Part shown: positions 17,560 through 25,344 of the stretch, piece by piece
Layout of the letters: each line of letters begins with the position of its first letter
How positions within the stretch are numbered: the stretch's first letter is position 1
NCBI GenBank assembly: GCA_021741905.1
Contig: JAIOWZ010000001.1
Coordinates: forward strand, 1 to 64,000
DNA length: 64,000 nucleotides
Direction: 5' to 3'
DNA from: Candidatus Planktophila sp.
GTDB lineage: Bacteria > Actinomycetota > Actinomycetes > Nanopelagicales > Nanopelagicaceae
Notes under the pieces: generated by a model
The model's input: the letters and a program-made list of their open reading frames with translations, nothing else
What the model was told of the DNA's origin: nothing
Database searches by the model: none
Program-made: the position numbers and the translations under genes

Positions 17560-18337
17560 AAACAACTGGAGTTGAGAAAGCCGCTCGTGTATAGGCGCGG
17601 CGAAGTGCGGATAAAACCGATGGACCAGTAAAGGCAATTAATGCGCAGGTAAAGACTGCTCGTGGTATGTCCCAGGCCATCGCGCTAGCAAAGTGGAATG
17701 TGATGAACCGGCCGAAGTTTTCAGATAGTGAGCCGCCAGGAATGTAGGAGAGCTGGGTATTGCCTCCTAACGCCCATGGCCAAAACTGTAGATCCATGAG
17801 GACTCCAAAAGTTCCAGCAGCCAGTGCGCCAAAGACTAAAAGCATTGCGATTTCGCTTTTGCCTGAAACCTTTTTTGGTAACAATCCTGCGGCCATACCT
17901 ATCCAGGCAGCGGCAAACATTTGATAGCCAAGCCAAGGTCCAAGGCCACCGGTTAGTAACGCTGATGCAAACATGGAAATAATGCCGAGCAGAAATCCAA
18001 ATGATGCTCCAAATACGCGCGCACTCAAAATCAAAACAAACCACATTGGTTCAATTCCGACGGCGCCTGCTCCTAGTGGTCGAAGCGCAGAAATGAGCGC
18101 TGCTAAAACACCCAATAATGCAACAGATTTAGCATCTAATCGGGCAGATGAAATTTCAAAGATGACTAATATAAATGCAGCGATAATTGCGATCCAAGAG
18201 AATAACTGCGTTCGAGGTAAGTCCTGACCTGCATAGAAAAATGGCCAGATGAAACCAGCAATACTAAATAGAGATGCGATGAACAGAACTAAGGAGTTCT
18301 TTGCAGTAAATCTAATGACTCCATCTGTCAGCATCAT
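17525..18337 (-). CDS. ECF transporter S component, probably for cobalamin or a precursor
   Basis: This 270-residue membrane protein with about six to eight helices has an extra N-terminal helix pair before the S-component core. The core's LDAKSVALLGVLAALISALRPLG segment resembles the start of many S components. In an ECF transporter this subunit binds the vitamin and topples across the membrane, driven by the A and T subunits encoded just upstream. The substrate is inferred from the cobalamin riboswitch ahead of the operon (21339-21450). Its ATGATG start overlaps the ATPase stop in ATGA. Confidence 0.82.
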   Translation of the reverse strand: MMLTDGVIRFTAKNSLVLFIASLFSIAGFIWPFFYAGQDLPRTQLFSWIAIIAAFILVIFEISSARLDAKSVALLGVLAALISALRPLGAGAVGIEPMWFVLILSARVFGASFGFLLGIISMFASALLTGGLGPWLGYQMFAAAWIGMAAGLLPKKVSGKSEIAMLLVFGALAAGTFGVLMDLQFWPWALGGNTQLSYIPGGSLSENFGRFITFHFASAMAWDIPRAVFTCALIAFTGPSVLSALRRAYTRAAFSTPVVFSGRVKSQKEV

Positions 18338-19941
18338 TTGTGGGCCTGGATCGCTGCAACTACATCTGAAACCTTCAACCAGGGCTGTGGCGACATAACC
18401 TTTGAAACTTGTGGCGCAAAGGCAGGAGAAGATAGAAGCACATCAAGTGTTGTCCCATCGGCAACAATGTCACCGTCGGCAAGAAACATAACTCTTGTGG
18501 CCAATTCAGCCACTAGCTCAACATCATGAGTTGCTAGGACAACGCACTTTCTGGTTGCTTGAGCAAACTCAATAAGAATTCTTGTTAGCTCTTTTTTGGC
18601 TTGATAATCAAGCCCACGTGTTGGTTCATCCAGAATTAACACACCAGGATTTGATGATAAAACAATGCTTAAGGCAAGGCCTAGCCTTTGACCTTCTGAT
18701 AAATCACGTGGGTGAGTTGTGGGCAATACTCCTGGAACAAGTTGTTGCAGTATCTGAGCAGTAGTTCCGTTAGGCATTTGATTGTCTTTATCAGCCTGAT
18801 CACACTCAATCTGTACGCTTTGGCCATACAAAAGATCACTTGGCTCTTGCGGGATAAATCCAATCGTGGATCTGCGTTCCTTGCCTTTGAGGTTTTGCGG
18901 ATTAAAGCCAGAGACATCTACAAAACCAGTTGCCAAATGCGAAATGCCAGCCAGGGATTTAAGAAGTGAGCTTTTGCCAGCACCATTTCGTCCCATAATT
19001 GCAACGATTTCATTACTAGCGATGGTCGCACTCAAAGATTTCAGAGCCGGCTTTCCGTCATATGTCACAGAAAGATCGCTGACCTTAATAATTGTTTCTC
19101 CATTTTGCCTTGGAGCTGCATCCTTTTCAATATATTCTTTGCCCCGAATATCTGCCGTCATTCGACGCATTTCGCGAACTGATACTCCAATTTCTTTTAA
19201 ACCCAAGGCTCGTGCCAAATGAACGATTGGGGGAGCAATGGGCGAATGCAGCAAGATGTCTTCAGGTGTACCAACCTGGGCAACACCTGCGCCATTGATG
19301 TGAACGATGCGGTCAGCAAATTGAATTACTCGCTCTAGCTTATGTTCTGCAATAACGACGGTAAGACTTAAGTCATGTACTAATCGATGCAAAATTGATA
19401 GGACTTCTTCAGCAGCGATGGGATCTAGCGCGCTAGTGGGCTCATCCAAAACTAACACCTTTGGATGTGCGACCAATGCCGAGCCAATCGCAACACGTTG
19501 TTGTTCTCCGCCGCTGAGTGTGGCAATAGATCGATCGCGCAAGGGCGCGAGACTTAACAGATCAAGGACTTCTTCAACCCTTTTGCGCATAACATCGTTT
19601 GGAAGATTTAAGGTCTCCATACCAAAGGCCAACTCTTCTTCAACGGTGTCTGCTACAAAGCCATTGGCAGGGTTTTGACCAACAATTCCAATTAGATGTG
19701 CCATGCCACCAGGCTTAACCAGCTGAGTTGAGCTACCGTCAACACTGACATCGCCAGCCAGGATTCCACCTGTGTGGTGGGGGACTAAACCGTTGATCAA
19801 ACGCAAAAGTGAAGATTTACCAGAACCTGTTGGACCAATGACCAGGACCATTTCGCCCTCTGCAATTTCAAGGTTCAAGTTTTCTAGAACTGTAGTTGTT
19901 GAGTTTGGATAAATCAGAGAAACATTTGAAAATTTAATCAT
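18334..19941 (-). CDS. ECF transporter ATPase, two fused ABC domains
   Basis: This 535-residue protein contains two ABC ATPase modules, corresponding to EcfA and EcfA' fused into one chain. The first has Walker A GPTGSGKSS (Lys42), signature LSGGEQQRVAIG and Walker B VLVLDEPTSALD. The second has GRNGAGKSS, a DLSEGQRLGLAL signature and ILDEPTRGLD. It powers the S/T transporter encoded on either side. ATG 19941 is chosen since it overlaps the T-component stop (TCAT on the plus strand, 19938-19941) and the protein then starts at the first beta strand. Confidence 0.93.
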   Translation of the reverse strand: MIKFSNVSLIYPNSTTTVLENLNLEIAEGEMVLVIGPTGSGKSSLLRLINGLVPHHTGGILAGDVSVDGSSTQLVKPGGMAHLIGIVGQNPANGFVADTVEEELAFGMETLNLPNDVMRKRVEEVLDLLSLAPLRDRSIATLSGGEQQRVAIGSALVAHPKVLVLDEPTSALDPIAAEEVLSILHRLVHDLSLTVVIAEHKLERVIQFADRIVHINGAGVAQVGTPEDILLHSPIAPPIVHLARALGLKEIGVSVREMRRMTADIRGKEYIEKDAAPRQNGETIIKVSDLSVTYDGKPALKSLSATIASNEIVAIMGRNGAGKSSLLKSLAGISHLATGFVDVSGFNPQNLKGKERRSTIGFIPQEPSDLLYGQSVQIECDQADKDNQMPNGTTAQILQQLVPGVLPTTHPRDLSEGQRLGLALSIVLSSNPGVLILDEPTRGLDYQAKKELTRILIEFAQATRKCVVLATHDVELVAELATRVMFLADGDIVADGTTLDVLLSSPAFAPQVSKVMSPQPWLKVSDVVAAIQAHK

Positions 19942-20684
19942 GACAAACCGAGCACAATCAGTGCGGTGCATACGACTGCGGAGTCTGCAGCTCGCCATTT
20001 GATGGGGCGATATCTAGAACGTTTTTTGTTAACGCCGTAACCGCGACTATCCATCGCAGCTGCTAGATCCAAGGAGCGAGCAAGAGATTCCTCAAGGAGA
20101 GGAATTGCAACTCTTCGCCACGAAGTAAAACCACGCAAAGATTGACCTCGCAGTTTTTGTGCCTGGCGGATACGAGAAACCGAACTAACTAGTTGCGGTA
20201 GGACTGAAGTTGCAATAACTATTGAGATACCAAATTCATAAATGTAGACCGGAAGTACTCGTAGCAAGCGGTGGGGGCTTGTCAATGAGGCAGCAGCGCC
20301 AAAGATGACGATGATCGCACAAATCAAAATACCTTCAGTTAGGGCCGATGTTAAGCGCTCTGCAGTAACTGTTCCACCTATTCGGATACCTGGCATCCAG
20401 CTAGGTAAAGGAAGTATCGGAAGTGTAAAAAGTGTTGTGCCGGGAATTGGCACACCTATCAACACACCAATACATGTTCTAACAAGCAAAATCCATGCAG
20501 ATAACTTCAGAGTCCAATTAAAGCTTTTGCCCCATGGGGCGTTCTCGCGATTGATGAAAACGACAACTGCAACTGCACCCACGCAACAGATAGTGAATAC
20601 GGTGTTATCGAAACGAATGACCGCTATGGCCAATCCGATCGCCCATATCCACCAAGTCAGTGGGTGCAGAGACAGTTTTTTCAT
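19938..20684 (-). CDS. ECF transporter transmembrane T component
   Basis: This 248-residue membrane protein has four to six helices and a long cytoplasmic coupling region. Two coupling motifs typical of EcfT are visible: the RQAQKLRG stretch and AMDSRGYG (near residue 215), where short A-R-G-like signatures dock onto the ATPase. It couples ATP hydrolysis to movement of the S component. It starts three bases after the SCO2322-family stop and overlaps the ATPase gene, so all four genes form one operon. Confidence 0.9.
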   Translation of the reverse strand: MKKLSLHPLTWWIWAIGLAIAVIRFDNTVFTICCVGAVAVVVFINRENAPWGKSFNWTLKLSAWILLVRTCIGVLIGVPIPGTTLFTLPILPLPSWMPGIRIGGTVTAERLTSALTEGILICAIIVIFGAAASLTSPHRLLRVLPVYIYEFGISIVIATSVLPQLVSSVSRIRQAQKLRGQSLRGFTSWRRVAIPLLEESLARSLDLAAAMDSRGYGVNKKRSRYRPIKWRAADSAVVCTALIVLGLS

Positions 20685-20687
20685 TAA

Positions 20688-21209
20688 CTATTTTTTGATA
20701 AGTGATTTAGGAGTTGGTATTTCCACACCACACTCTTTTGCTGGATAACCAGCTAATCCGCAGATAAGTCCTGAACTTGCAGCACGAATCTTTGTCACTT
20801 GTCCCAGCACATCGATGCCCTGGGATTCCTTTGCCACTCGAACACAGGTTGTAATCGTCTTCCTAACCTTTTCACCCTTGGGTGCATATGCCGAAGATCC
20901 GAAGTCAATTACTAATCCAATTCGCTTGGTGTCCTTGTCAGCTTTCACGCCGGCGCAGATACTTTTGAAATCAGGCTTTACGCGTGGCAGGACAGATGGA
21001 ATGTCATCTGAGCTAAACACAAATGACCAACCTTCAACAGAGCCATCGGCGATATCCACTGTTGGTCCTGTCATTGCAGCAGTCCAGACAGTTTTACCTG
21101 GGGCTGCTTGGAAATATCCCCAGTAGCGCCAACCTTTTTCGGCAGCTTGCGCGGAAGGGGTAACGAATGTGGAGATAAGAATTATTGCCAATACTATTTT
21201 GAACTTCAT
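20688..21209 (-). CDS. Secreted SCO2322-family protein heading the ECF operon
   Basis: This 173-residue protein has a Sec signal peptide (basic start, hydrophobic residues 5-17, likely cleavage after AQA at 22). A compact domain follows with WRYWGYFQ near its start and DGSVEGWSFVFS in the middle, features of the actinobacterial SCO2322 family. Four cysteines in the mature part could form two disulfides. No lipobox or sorting signal is seen. The ATG at 21209 is chosen because the signal peptide begins there; an in-frame ATG at 21287 would put charged residues ahead of it. Role unknown. Its position as first gene under a B12 riboswitch suggests it helps capture the vitamin outside the membrane. 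Confidence 0.78.
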   Translation of the reverse strand: MKFKIVLAIILISTFVTPSAQAAEKGWRYWGYFQAAPGKTVWTAAMTGPTVDIADGSVEGWSFVFSSDDIPSVLPRVKPDFKSICAGVKADKDTKRIGLVIDFGSSAYAPKGEKVRKTITTCVRVAKESQGIDVLGQVTKIRAASSGLICGLAGYPAKECGVEIPTPKSLIKK

Positions 21210-21301
21210 TGCTGTGGGGCCTCTCGAATATGAAAGAGTCTCACAGGGAGTGAACCGCACAACGATAGGAAGGATTAATCCACACATCTTGTGTTAGGAG
21301 C

Positions 21302-21326
21302 ACACCCCGCAAACCTCGGCGGGTGT
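21302..21326 (-). promoter_or_regulatory. Hairpin in the riboswitch expression platform
   Basis: Read on the minus strand, ACACCCGC (21326-21319) pairs with GCGGGGTGT (21310-21302) with one bulged base and an eight-base loop. It lies directly after the aptamer. No U-run follows, so it may act on translation or be a GC-rich actinobacterial terminator. Confidence 0.5.
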
Positions 21327-21338
21327 TTGTCTCATCTG

Positions 21339-21450
21339 CACTTGTTAGGTAATCCGACTTAACTCTTGTTTGAAAAATGAATCTTCAATATCAGGAATCT
21401 TACGGTTGCGGGTCAGCGTCGGATTTTCACCGAACTTCCCCTACCAAGTG
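21339..21450 (-). ncRNA. Cobalamin riboswitch aptamer
   Basis: On the minus strand CACTTG (21450-21445) pairs with CAAGTG (21344-21339) to close the element as P1. Inside are the conserved cobalamin core GGGAA..GGTG.AA.TCC..GCTG.CCCGCAAC.GTAA (positions 21441-21400) and a later AGTCGGATTACCT segment (about 21362-21350) resembling the AGYC.GA.ACCTGCC block. It precedes the SCO2322/ECF T/A/S operon, implying repression of uptake when cobalamin is plentiful. The 319 bases between the ECF operon and the reductase gene hold only this element, its hairpin and the reductase promoter. Confidence 0.87.
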
Positions 21451-21492
21451 AGCTATTAAGTTGTAGGCGAACCAAACCACAGAGCTTTCGGG

Positions 21493-21521
21493 TTGGCAAC
21501 TAGGCGCGCTAGTCATAGGGT
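21493..21521 (+). promoter_or_regulatory. Promoter of the aldo/keto reductase gene (leaderless)
   Basis: TTGGCA (21493-21498) and TAGGGT (21516-21521) are 17 bases apart, close to the sigma-A consensus layout. The -10 box ends seven bases before the ATG at 21529, so that ATG is taken as the start. Confidence 0.72.
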
Positions 21522-21528
21522 TATGGGC

Positions 21529-22530
21529 ATGGAATACAGACGCCTTGGCAGTACCGGAATGTACGTTTCTGAGATCTCATACGGAAACTGGATCACTCAC
21601 GGAAATCAGATCGAATCAGATGCAGCAATCAAGTGTGTGAAGGCCGCGCTCGAGGTTGGCATCACTACCTTTGATACCGCAGATGTTTATGCTGGGACTA
21701 AAGCTGAAGTTGTTTTAGGTAAAGCTCTCAAGGGTGTTAAGCGTGAGTCATATGAGTTGTTCACAAAGGTGTATTGGCCAACGGGTACGGGAAAAAATGA
21801 TCGCGGCCTTTCTCGCAAACACATTATCGAATCATGTAATGCATCTCTGAAGCGACTTCAGACAGATCACATCGATCTCTACCAAATGCACCGCTTTGAT
21901 TATGAAACTCCAATTGAAGAATCCTTAAGTGCTTTTGATGATTTAATTCGCGCAGGTAAGGTTCATTACATCGGTTTTTCTGAATGGAACGCAGCGCAAA
22001 TTAAGTCGGCTCTGGCAATTCAAGATGCTCGCGGGTACAACCGTTTTGTTTCCAGTCAGCCGCAGTATTCAGCGCTATGGCGCGTTATTGAGTCAGAAGT
22101 AGTTCCACTTTCCGAGAAAGAGGGCATTGGGCAGATCGTTTGGTCACCAATGGCACAAGGAATTTTGACTGGTAAGTATTTGCCAGGCAAGAAAGCGCCA
22201 GCAGGCTCTCGTGCCACCGATAAGGGCAGCGGCGCAAACATGATTAAGGGCTGGATGCGCGAAGAGGTTCTTGAAGCGGTTCAGAACCTAAAGCCAATTG
22301 CAGATGGAGTTGGGTTAACTATGGGACAGCTTGCAATCGCATGGGTCCTTCAAAATCCAAATGTTTCAAGTGCAATCATGGGTGCCACAAAGCCAAAGCA
22401 GGTCAAGGAAAATGTGAAGGCTTCTGGAGTAAAACTAGATGCAGATGTTATGAAGGCAATTGACAAAGCATTAGGCAATCTCCCAGAGCGCGATCCAAGG
22501 AAGAATGAAAGCCCGAATCCTCGCGCTTAG
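21529..22530 (+). CDS. Aldo/keto reductase, potassium-channel beta-subunit type
   Basis: This 333-residue TIM-barrel NADPH-dependent reductase has the N-terminal MEYRRLGSTGMYVSEIS layout of the Kv-beta/YghZ branch. The catalytic Asp-Tyr region is FDTADVYAGTKAE, the catalytic Lys lies in ELFTKVYW, the active-site His in LYQMHRFD, and the NADPH-binding end in SAIMGATKPKQVKEN. It probably reduces aldehydes; natural substrate unknown. Starts at 21523 or further upstream are excluded by the promoter. Its stop interlocks with that of the convergent DUF3043 gene in TTAG. Confidence 0.9.
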   Translation: MEYRRLGSTGMYVSEISYGNWITHGNQIESDAAIKCVKAALEVGITTFDTADVYAGTKAEVVLGKALKGVKRESYELFTKVYWPTGTGKNDRGLSRKHIIESCNASLKRLQTDHIDLYQMHRFDYETPIEESLSAFDDLIRAGKVHYIGFSEWNAAQIKSALAIQDARGYNRFVSSQPQYSALWRVIESEVVPLSEKEGIGQIVWSPMAQGILTGKYLPGKKAPAGSRATDKGSGANMIKGWMREEVLEAVQNLKPIADGVGLTMGQLAIAWVLQNPNVSSAIMGATKPKQVKENVKASGVKLDADVMKAIDKALGNLPERDPRKNESPNPRA

Positions 22531-23054
22531 TTTTTCTTTTTTGTTACCGTGACTTGAGGGTGAGGCGCACGAAGTCGTCGCATTTGCGTAGAACGAAGCC
22601 AGGCATACATTCCAAGACCCTTTGTTTCAGTGCCGGGAAATTGCGCTTCTACAGCTTTGCGAATTTTCCGTGAAAGCAGGATCCCATCAATAACTGCAAC
22701 GAGCAACATCGCATACATCAATACTATTGCGCCTATTTGAATTATTGGATTCTGGATCAGGGTAAAGACCAGTACAACAAAGATTGTTGGAAGAAAGTAT
22801 TCACCAGTTGAGCGACGTGAATCTACATAATTGCGAACAAATCGGCGAGCAGGTCCACGGTCTCGTGATGGCAGCGCTGATTCATCCCCACGCAGATACG
22901 CAGCACGCTGAGCAACACGATCTTCTCGGGCTTGTGCTTTCGAGGCTCGCTTCTGGTCTTTAGTCACTATTGGTGCAAGTGATGAAACCTTGCGTTTTGA
23001 CTCAGCCTCTTTGCGCTTTGGGGTCGGACGCCCTTTGCTCTCTTGTGTACTCAT
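22527..23054 (-). CDS. DUF3043 family membrane protein
   Basis: This 175-residue protein has a highly charged Lys/Arg-rich N-terminal half including RAAYLRGDESALPSRDRGPARRFVRNYVDSR. Two transmembrane helices (about residues 88-125) and a basic tail follow. This layout is diagnostic for the actinobacterial DUF3043 family. No function is known. It lies beside the Fe-S carrier gene as in other actinobacteria. A TATAGT box (plus strand ACTATA, 23061-23066) lies six bases before the ATG, so the mRNA is probably leaderless. Confidence 0.88.
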   Translation of the reverse strand: MSTQESKGRPTPKRKEAESKRKVSSLAPIVTKDQKRASKAQAREDRVAQRAAYLRGDESALPSRDRGPARRFVRNYVDSRRSTGEYFLPTIFVVLVFTLIQNPIIQIGAIVLMYAMLLVAVIDGILLSRKIRKAVEAQFPGTETKGLGMYAWLRSTQMRRLRAPHPQVTVTKKKN

Positions 23055-23060
23055 GGGGCA

Positions 23061-23066
23061 ACTATA
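23061..23066 (-). promoter_or_regulatory. -10 box of the DUF3043 gene (leaderless)
   Basis: TATAGT on the minus strand ends six bases before the ATG at 23054. It is the best consensus match among the leaderless promoters here. Confidence 0.6.
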
Positions 23067-23150
23067 GAGGCCGTGTTGTAGTCGGCCTCAACTCGCTTGC
23101 CGGACACGGGGGGAGTAAGATTTCGCCAGGAGTCAATCAAGGAGAGTGCA

Positions 23151-23498
23151 ATGACAACTGAAGCAACGACAACAACTGGAATTCAGCTAACCGATGTGGC
23201 CGCCGCAAAGGTGTCTGCTCTATTGGCACAAGAAGGACGCGATGACCTCAACCTTCGTGTTGCCGTACAGCCAGGTGGATGTTCAGGCCTTAAGTACCAG
23301 CTCTACTTTGATGATCGCAACATGGATGGTGACATCGTGCGCGAATTTGGCGCTGTAAAGGTGATAACCGACAAGATGAGTGATCCATATTTGTCAGGTG
23401 CAACCATCGACTTCGTAGACACAATCGAAAAGCAAGGATTTACGATCGATAACCCACAAGCACAGGGTTCTTGTGCCTGCGGCGATTCATTTAACTAA
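23151..23498 (+). CDS. A-type iron-sulfur carrier protein (ErpA/IscA family)
   Basis: This 115-residue protein has the three conserved cysteines of HesB/IscA proteins: Cys44 in PGGCSGLKY, and Cys108 and Cys110 in the C-terminal SCACGDSF. It would hand Fe-S clusters to targets such as LipA or the Rieske protein, both encoded here. The ATG at 23151 is chosen because AAGGAGAG sits five bases upstream; an earlier in-frame start would add 18 residues not typical of the family. A TAAGAT box at 23116-23121 may drive it. Confidence 0.92.
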   Translation: MTTEATTTTGIQLTDVAAAKVSALLAQEGRDDLNLRVAVQPGGCSGLKYQLYFDDRNMDGDIVREFGAVKVITDKMSDPYLSGATIDFVDTIEKQGFTIDNPQAQGSCACGDSFN

Positions 23499-23517
23499 GT
23501 AACTGCTCTCTTCGCAT

Positions 23518-23523
23518 TAGTAT
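23518..23523 (+). promoter_or_regulatory. -10 box of adoK (leaderless)
   Basis: TAGTAT ends six bases before the ATG at 23530. It lies in the 31 bases after the Fe-S carrier stop, so adoK appears to be transcribed on its own. Confidence 0.55.
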
Positions 23524-23529
23524 CCCCAC

Positions 23530-24504
23530 ATGAAAATTGGTGTTGCGGGTTCTGTTGGTCTTGATCATTTAATGACCTTTTCTGGAAAGTTCACAGATTC
23601 ATTCGTTGCGGGCTCTCTTGAAAAAGTATCATTGTCATTTCTTGTTGACACCTTGGATGTTCGCCGCGGAGGTTGCGCAGCAAATATCGCTTTTGGTATG
23701 GGTGTACTTGGACTTAATCCGATTCTCATCGCAGCCGTTGGTAAAGATTGGGCTGATTACGATGCCTGGCTTTCACGGCACGGTGTGGACACCTCACACG
23801 CACAAGTTTCAACAACTTTACATACTGCTCACTTCATTGTCACAACAGATCAAGAGCTCAATCAAATTGCATCATTTTTTCCCGGTGCGATGTCTGAGGC
23901 TAGAAATATCGAATTGCGTCCCATCATGGAGAAAGTCGGTCGCTTAGATTTGCTGGTGATCTCCCCTGATGATCCCGAAGCTATGTTGCGACATTCTGAG
24001 GTCTGTCGCCAACAAGACATTGCATTTGCAGCCGACCCTTCTCAACAGATGGCGCGTATGTCTGGTGAGGAAATTAAGCTGTTAATCGATGGTGCTGCCT
24101 ATCTATTTCTCAATGAGTATGAACTTGCCCTTGCGATGCAAAAGACAGGATGGTCGGATCGGGAGATTTTAGAGCGCGTTAAATACCGAGTTGTGACTCT
24201 TGGTTCAAATGGCGCAAAGGTTGAAAGCGCGGCAGGGGAGTTTGTTCAAGTTGGCTGCCCGAAGGAAAAATCCAAGACTGATCCAACAGGCGTTGGAGAT
24301 TCATTTAGATCTGGTTTTATCGCAGGCCTTGCTTGGGGACTTTCCCACGAGCGATGCGCCCAGCTAGGGGCATTAATCGCCACCTATGTCATCGAGACCC
24401 TAGGCACCCAGGAGTATCGATTTACGAAGGGTGAATTTATCGCCCGATTTGCCGAGGCATATGGCCAAGGCAGCGCCGATGAAATCGCCATCCATCTTTC
24501 GTAG
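23530..24504 (+). CDS. adoK: PfkB-family sugar kinase, probable adenosine kinase
   Basis: This 324-residue ribokinase-fold protein has RRGGCAANIAFGMGVLG (substrate-binding signature 1) and DPTGVGDSFRSGF (signature 2, catalytic Asp in GVGD instead of the common GAGD). The GVGD form and the neighbourhood (Fe-S carrier gene upstream, ctaC downstream) match M. tuberculosis AdoK (Rv2202c), which phosphorylates adenosine to AMP. Purine salvage is therefore the likely role, but ribokinase-like activity on another nucleoside is possible. Confidence 0.85.
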   Translation: MKIGVAGSVGLDHLMTFSGKFTDSFVAGSLEKVSLSFLVDTLDVRRGGCAANIAFGMGVLGLNPILIAAVGKDWADYDAWLSRHGVDTSHAQVSTTLHTAHFIVTTDQELNQIASFFPGAMSEARNIELRPIMEKVGRLDLLVISPDDPEAMLRHSEVCRQQDIAFAADPSQQMARMSGEEIKLLIDGAAYLFLNEYELALAMQKTGWSDREILERVKYRVVTLGSNGAKVESAAGEFVQVGCPKEKSKTDPTGVGDSFRSGFIAGLAWGLSHERCAQLGALIATYVIETLGTQEYRFTKGEFIARFAEAYGQGSADEIAIHLS

Positions 24505-24581
24505 TTATTTCTTAATTGGATGTGAGGAGCGCCACCACTCCTAGTCAATGTGCTCGTGCGACGCTAACGCCTAATACAAAC

Positions 24582-24587
24582 TATCCT
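24582..24587 (+). promoter_or_regulatory. -10 box of the ctaC operon (leaderless)
   Basis: TATCCT ends seven bases before the ATG at 24595. It would drive ctaC-ctaD-ctaF and the SRPBCC gene as one unit. Confidence 0.55.
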
Positions 24588-24594
24588 TACACCC

Positions 24595-25344
24595 ATGCCT
24601 GGCACCCTACTTTCGCGCTTACGAAGACTGTTTTTATTTCTTCCTGCTCTCCTGCTCACTGGCTGCTCACAGAGCATCGATTGGGGTTTTCCCGAGGGTG
24701 TTTCTAGCGTTAATGATGCCTCATTGTCTTTGTGGCAAGGAGCATGGATTGCAGCGGGTGTAGTTGGGGTATTTACACTCATTCTAATTTTGTGGCCAGC
24801 TGTTTTTCACCGCGGCAAGAAAGATGGTCCAGAGTTTCCAAAGCAAACTCAATACAACGTTCCCGTTGAAGTTGCATACACAATAATTCCCTTCATCATC
24901 GTTGCGGTTCTTTTCTTTTACACAGTCGAGCGACAAAACATAATTACAGAAAAGACAGACACCTACGCGCATGAAATCACAGTTGAAGGCTTTCAATGGT
25001 CCTGGCAGTTTGGTTATCCAGAGGCTGGCCCTAAGGCGCTTGTAACCGGATCTCCAACTCAGCCACCTACATTGGTTGTCCCATTGGGTGAGCGAGTTCG
25101 CTACACAATTACTTCAAATGATGTCGTGCATGGATTCTGGATCCCAGCCTTCATGATTCAAATACAAAATTTGCCAGGAGTAACTAATGAGCTTGAGTTC
25201 ACTGCAAATAAGTTGGGTGAGTTCCCTGGCCGTTGCAACATTTTATGTGGACGAAACCACTCCCAAATGCTTTTCACGGTCAAGGTAGTAACACCGGCCG
25301 AATTCGACACTTATTTAGAAACACTTAAAGGGAGCCAAGCATGA
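24595..25344 (+). CDS. ctaC: Cytochrome c oxidase subunit II
   Basis: This 249-residue lipoprotein has a signal peptide with lipobox LTGC (Cys24), two transmembrane helices (about 45-65 and 95-115) and an extracytoplasmic cupredoxin domain. The CuA ligands are all present: Cys214, Cys218, His222 and Met225 in [12 protein letters not shown], with a HGFWIP histidine upstream. It accepts electrons from cytochrome c, here probably the diheme QcrC, and passes them to CtaD. Its stop overlaps the ctaD start in ATGA. Confidence 0.97.
   Translation: MPGTLLSRLRRLFLFLPALLLTGCSQSIDWGFPEGVSSVNDASLSLWQGAWIAAGVVGVFTLILILWPAVFHRGKKDGPEFPKQTQYNVPVEVAYTIIPFIIVAVLFFYTVERQNIITEKTDTYAHEITVEGFQWSWQFGYPEAGPKALVTGSPTQPPTLVVPLGERVRYTITSNDVVHGFWIPAFMIQIQNLPGVTNELEFTANKLGEFPGRCNILCGRNHSQMLFTVKVVTPAEFDTYLETLKGSQA

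Noticed and set aside
17721-18044. 107-codon frame inside the ECF S-component gene as a frameshifted or second membrane protein
   Set aside because: It is an alternative frame of an intact 270-residue membrane protein and contains no coherent hydrophobic segments.
24525-24542. Small inverted repeat AGGAG/CTCCT after adoK as a terminator
   Set aside because: A five-base stem with an eight-base loop and no U-run is too weak to call.
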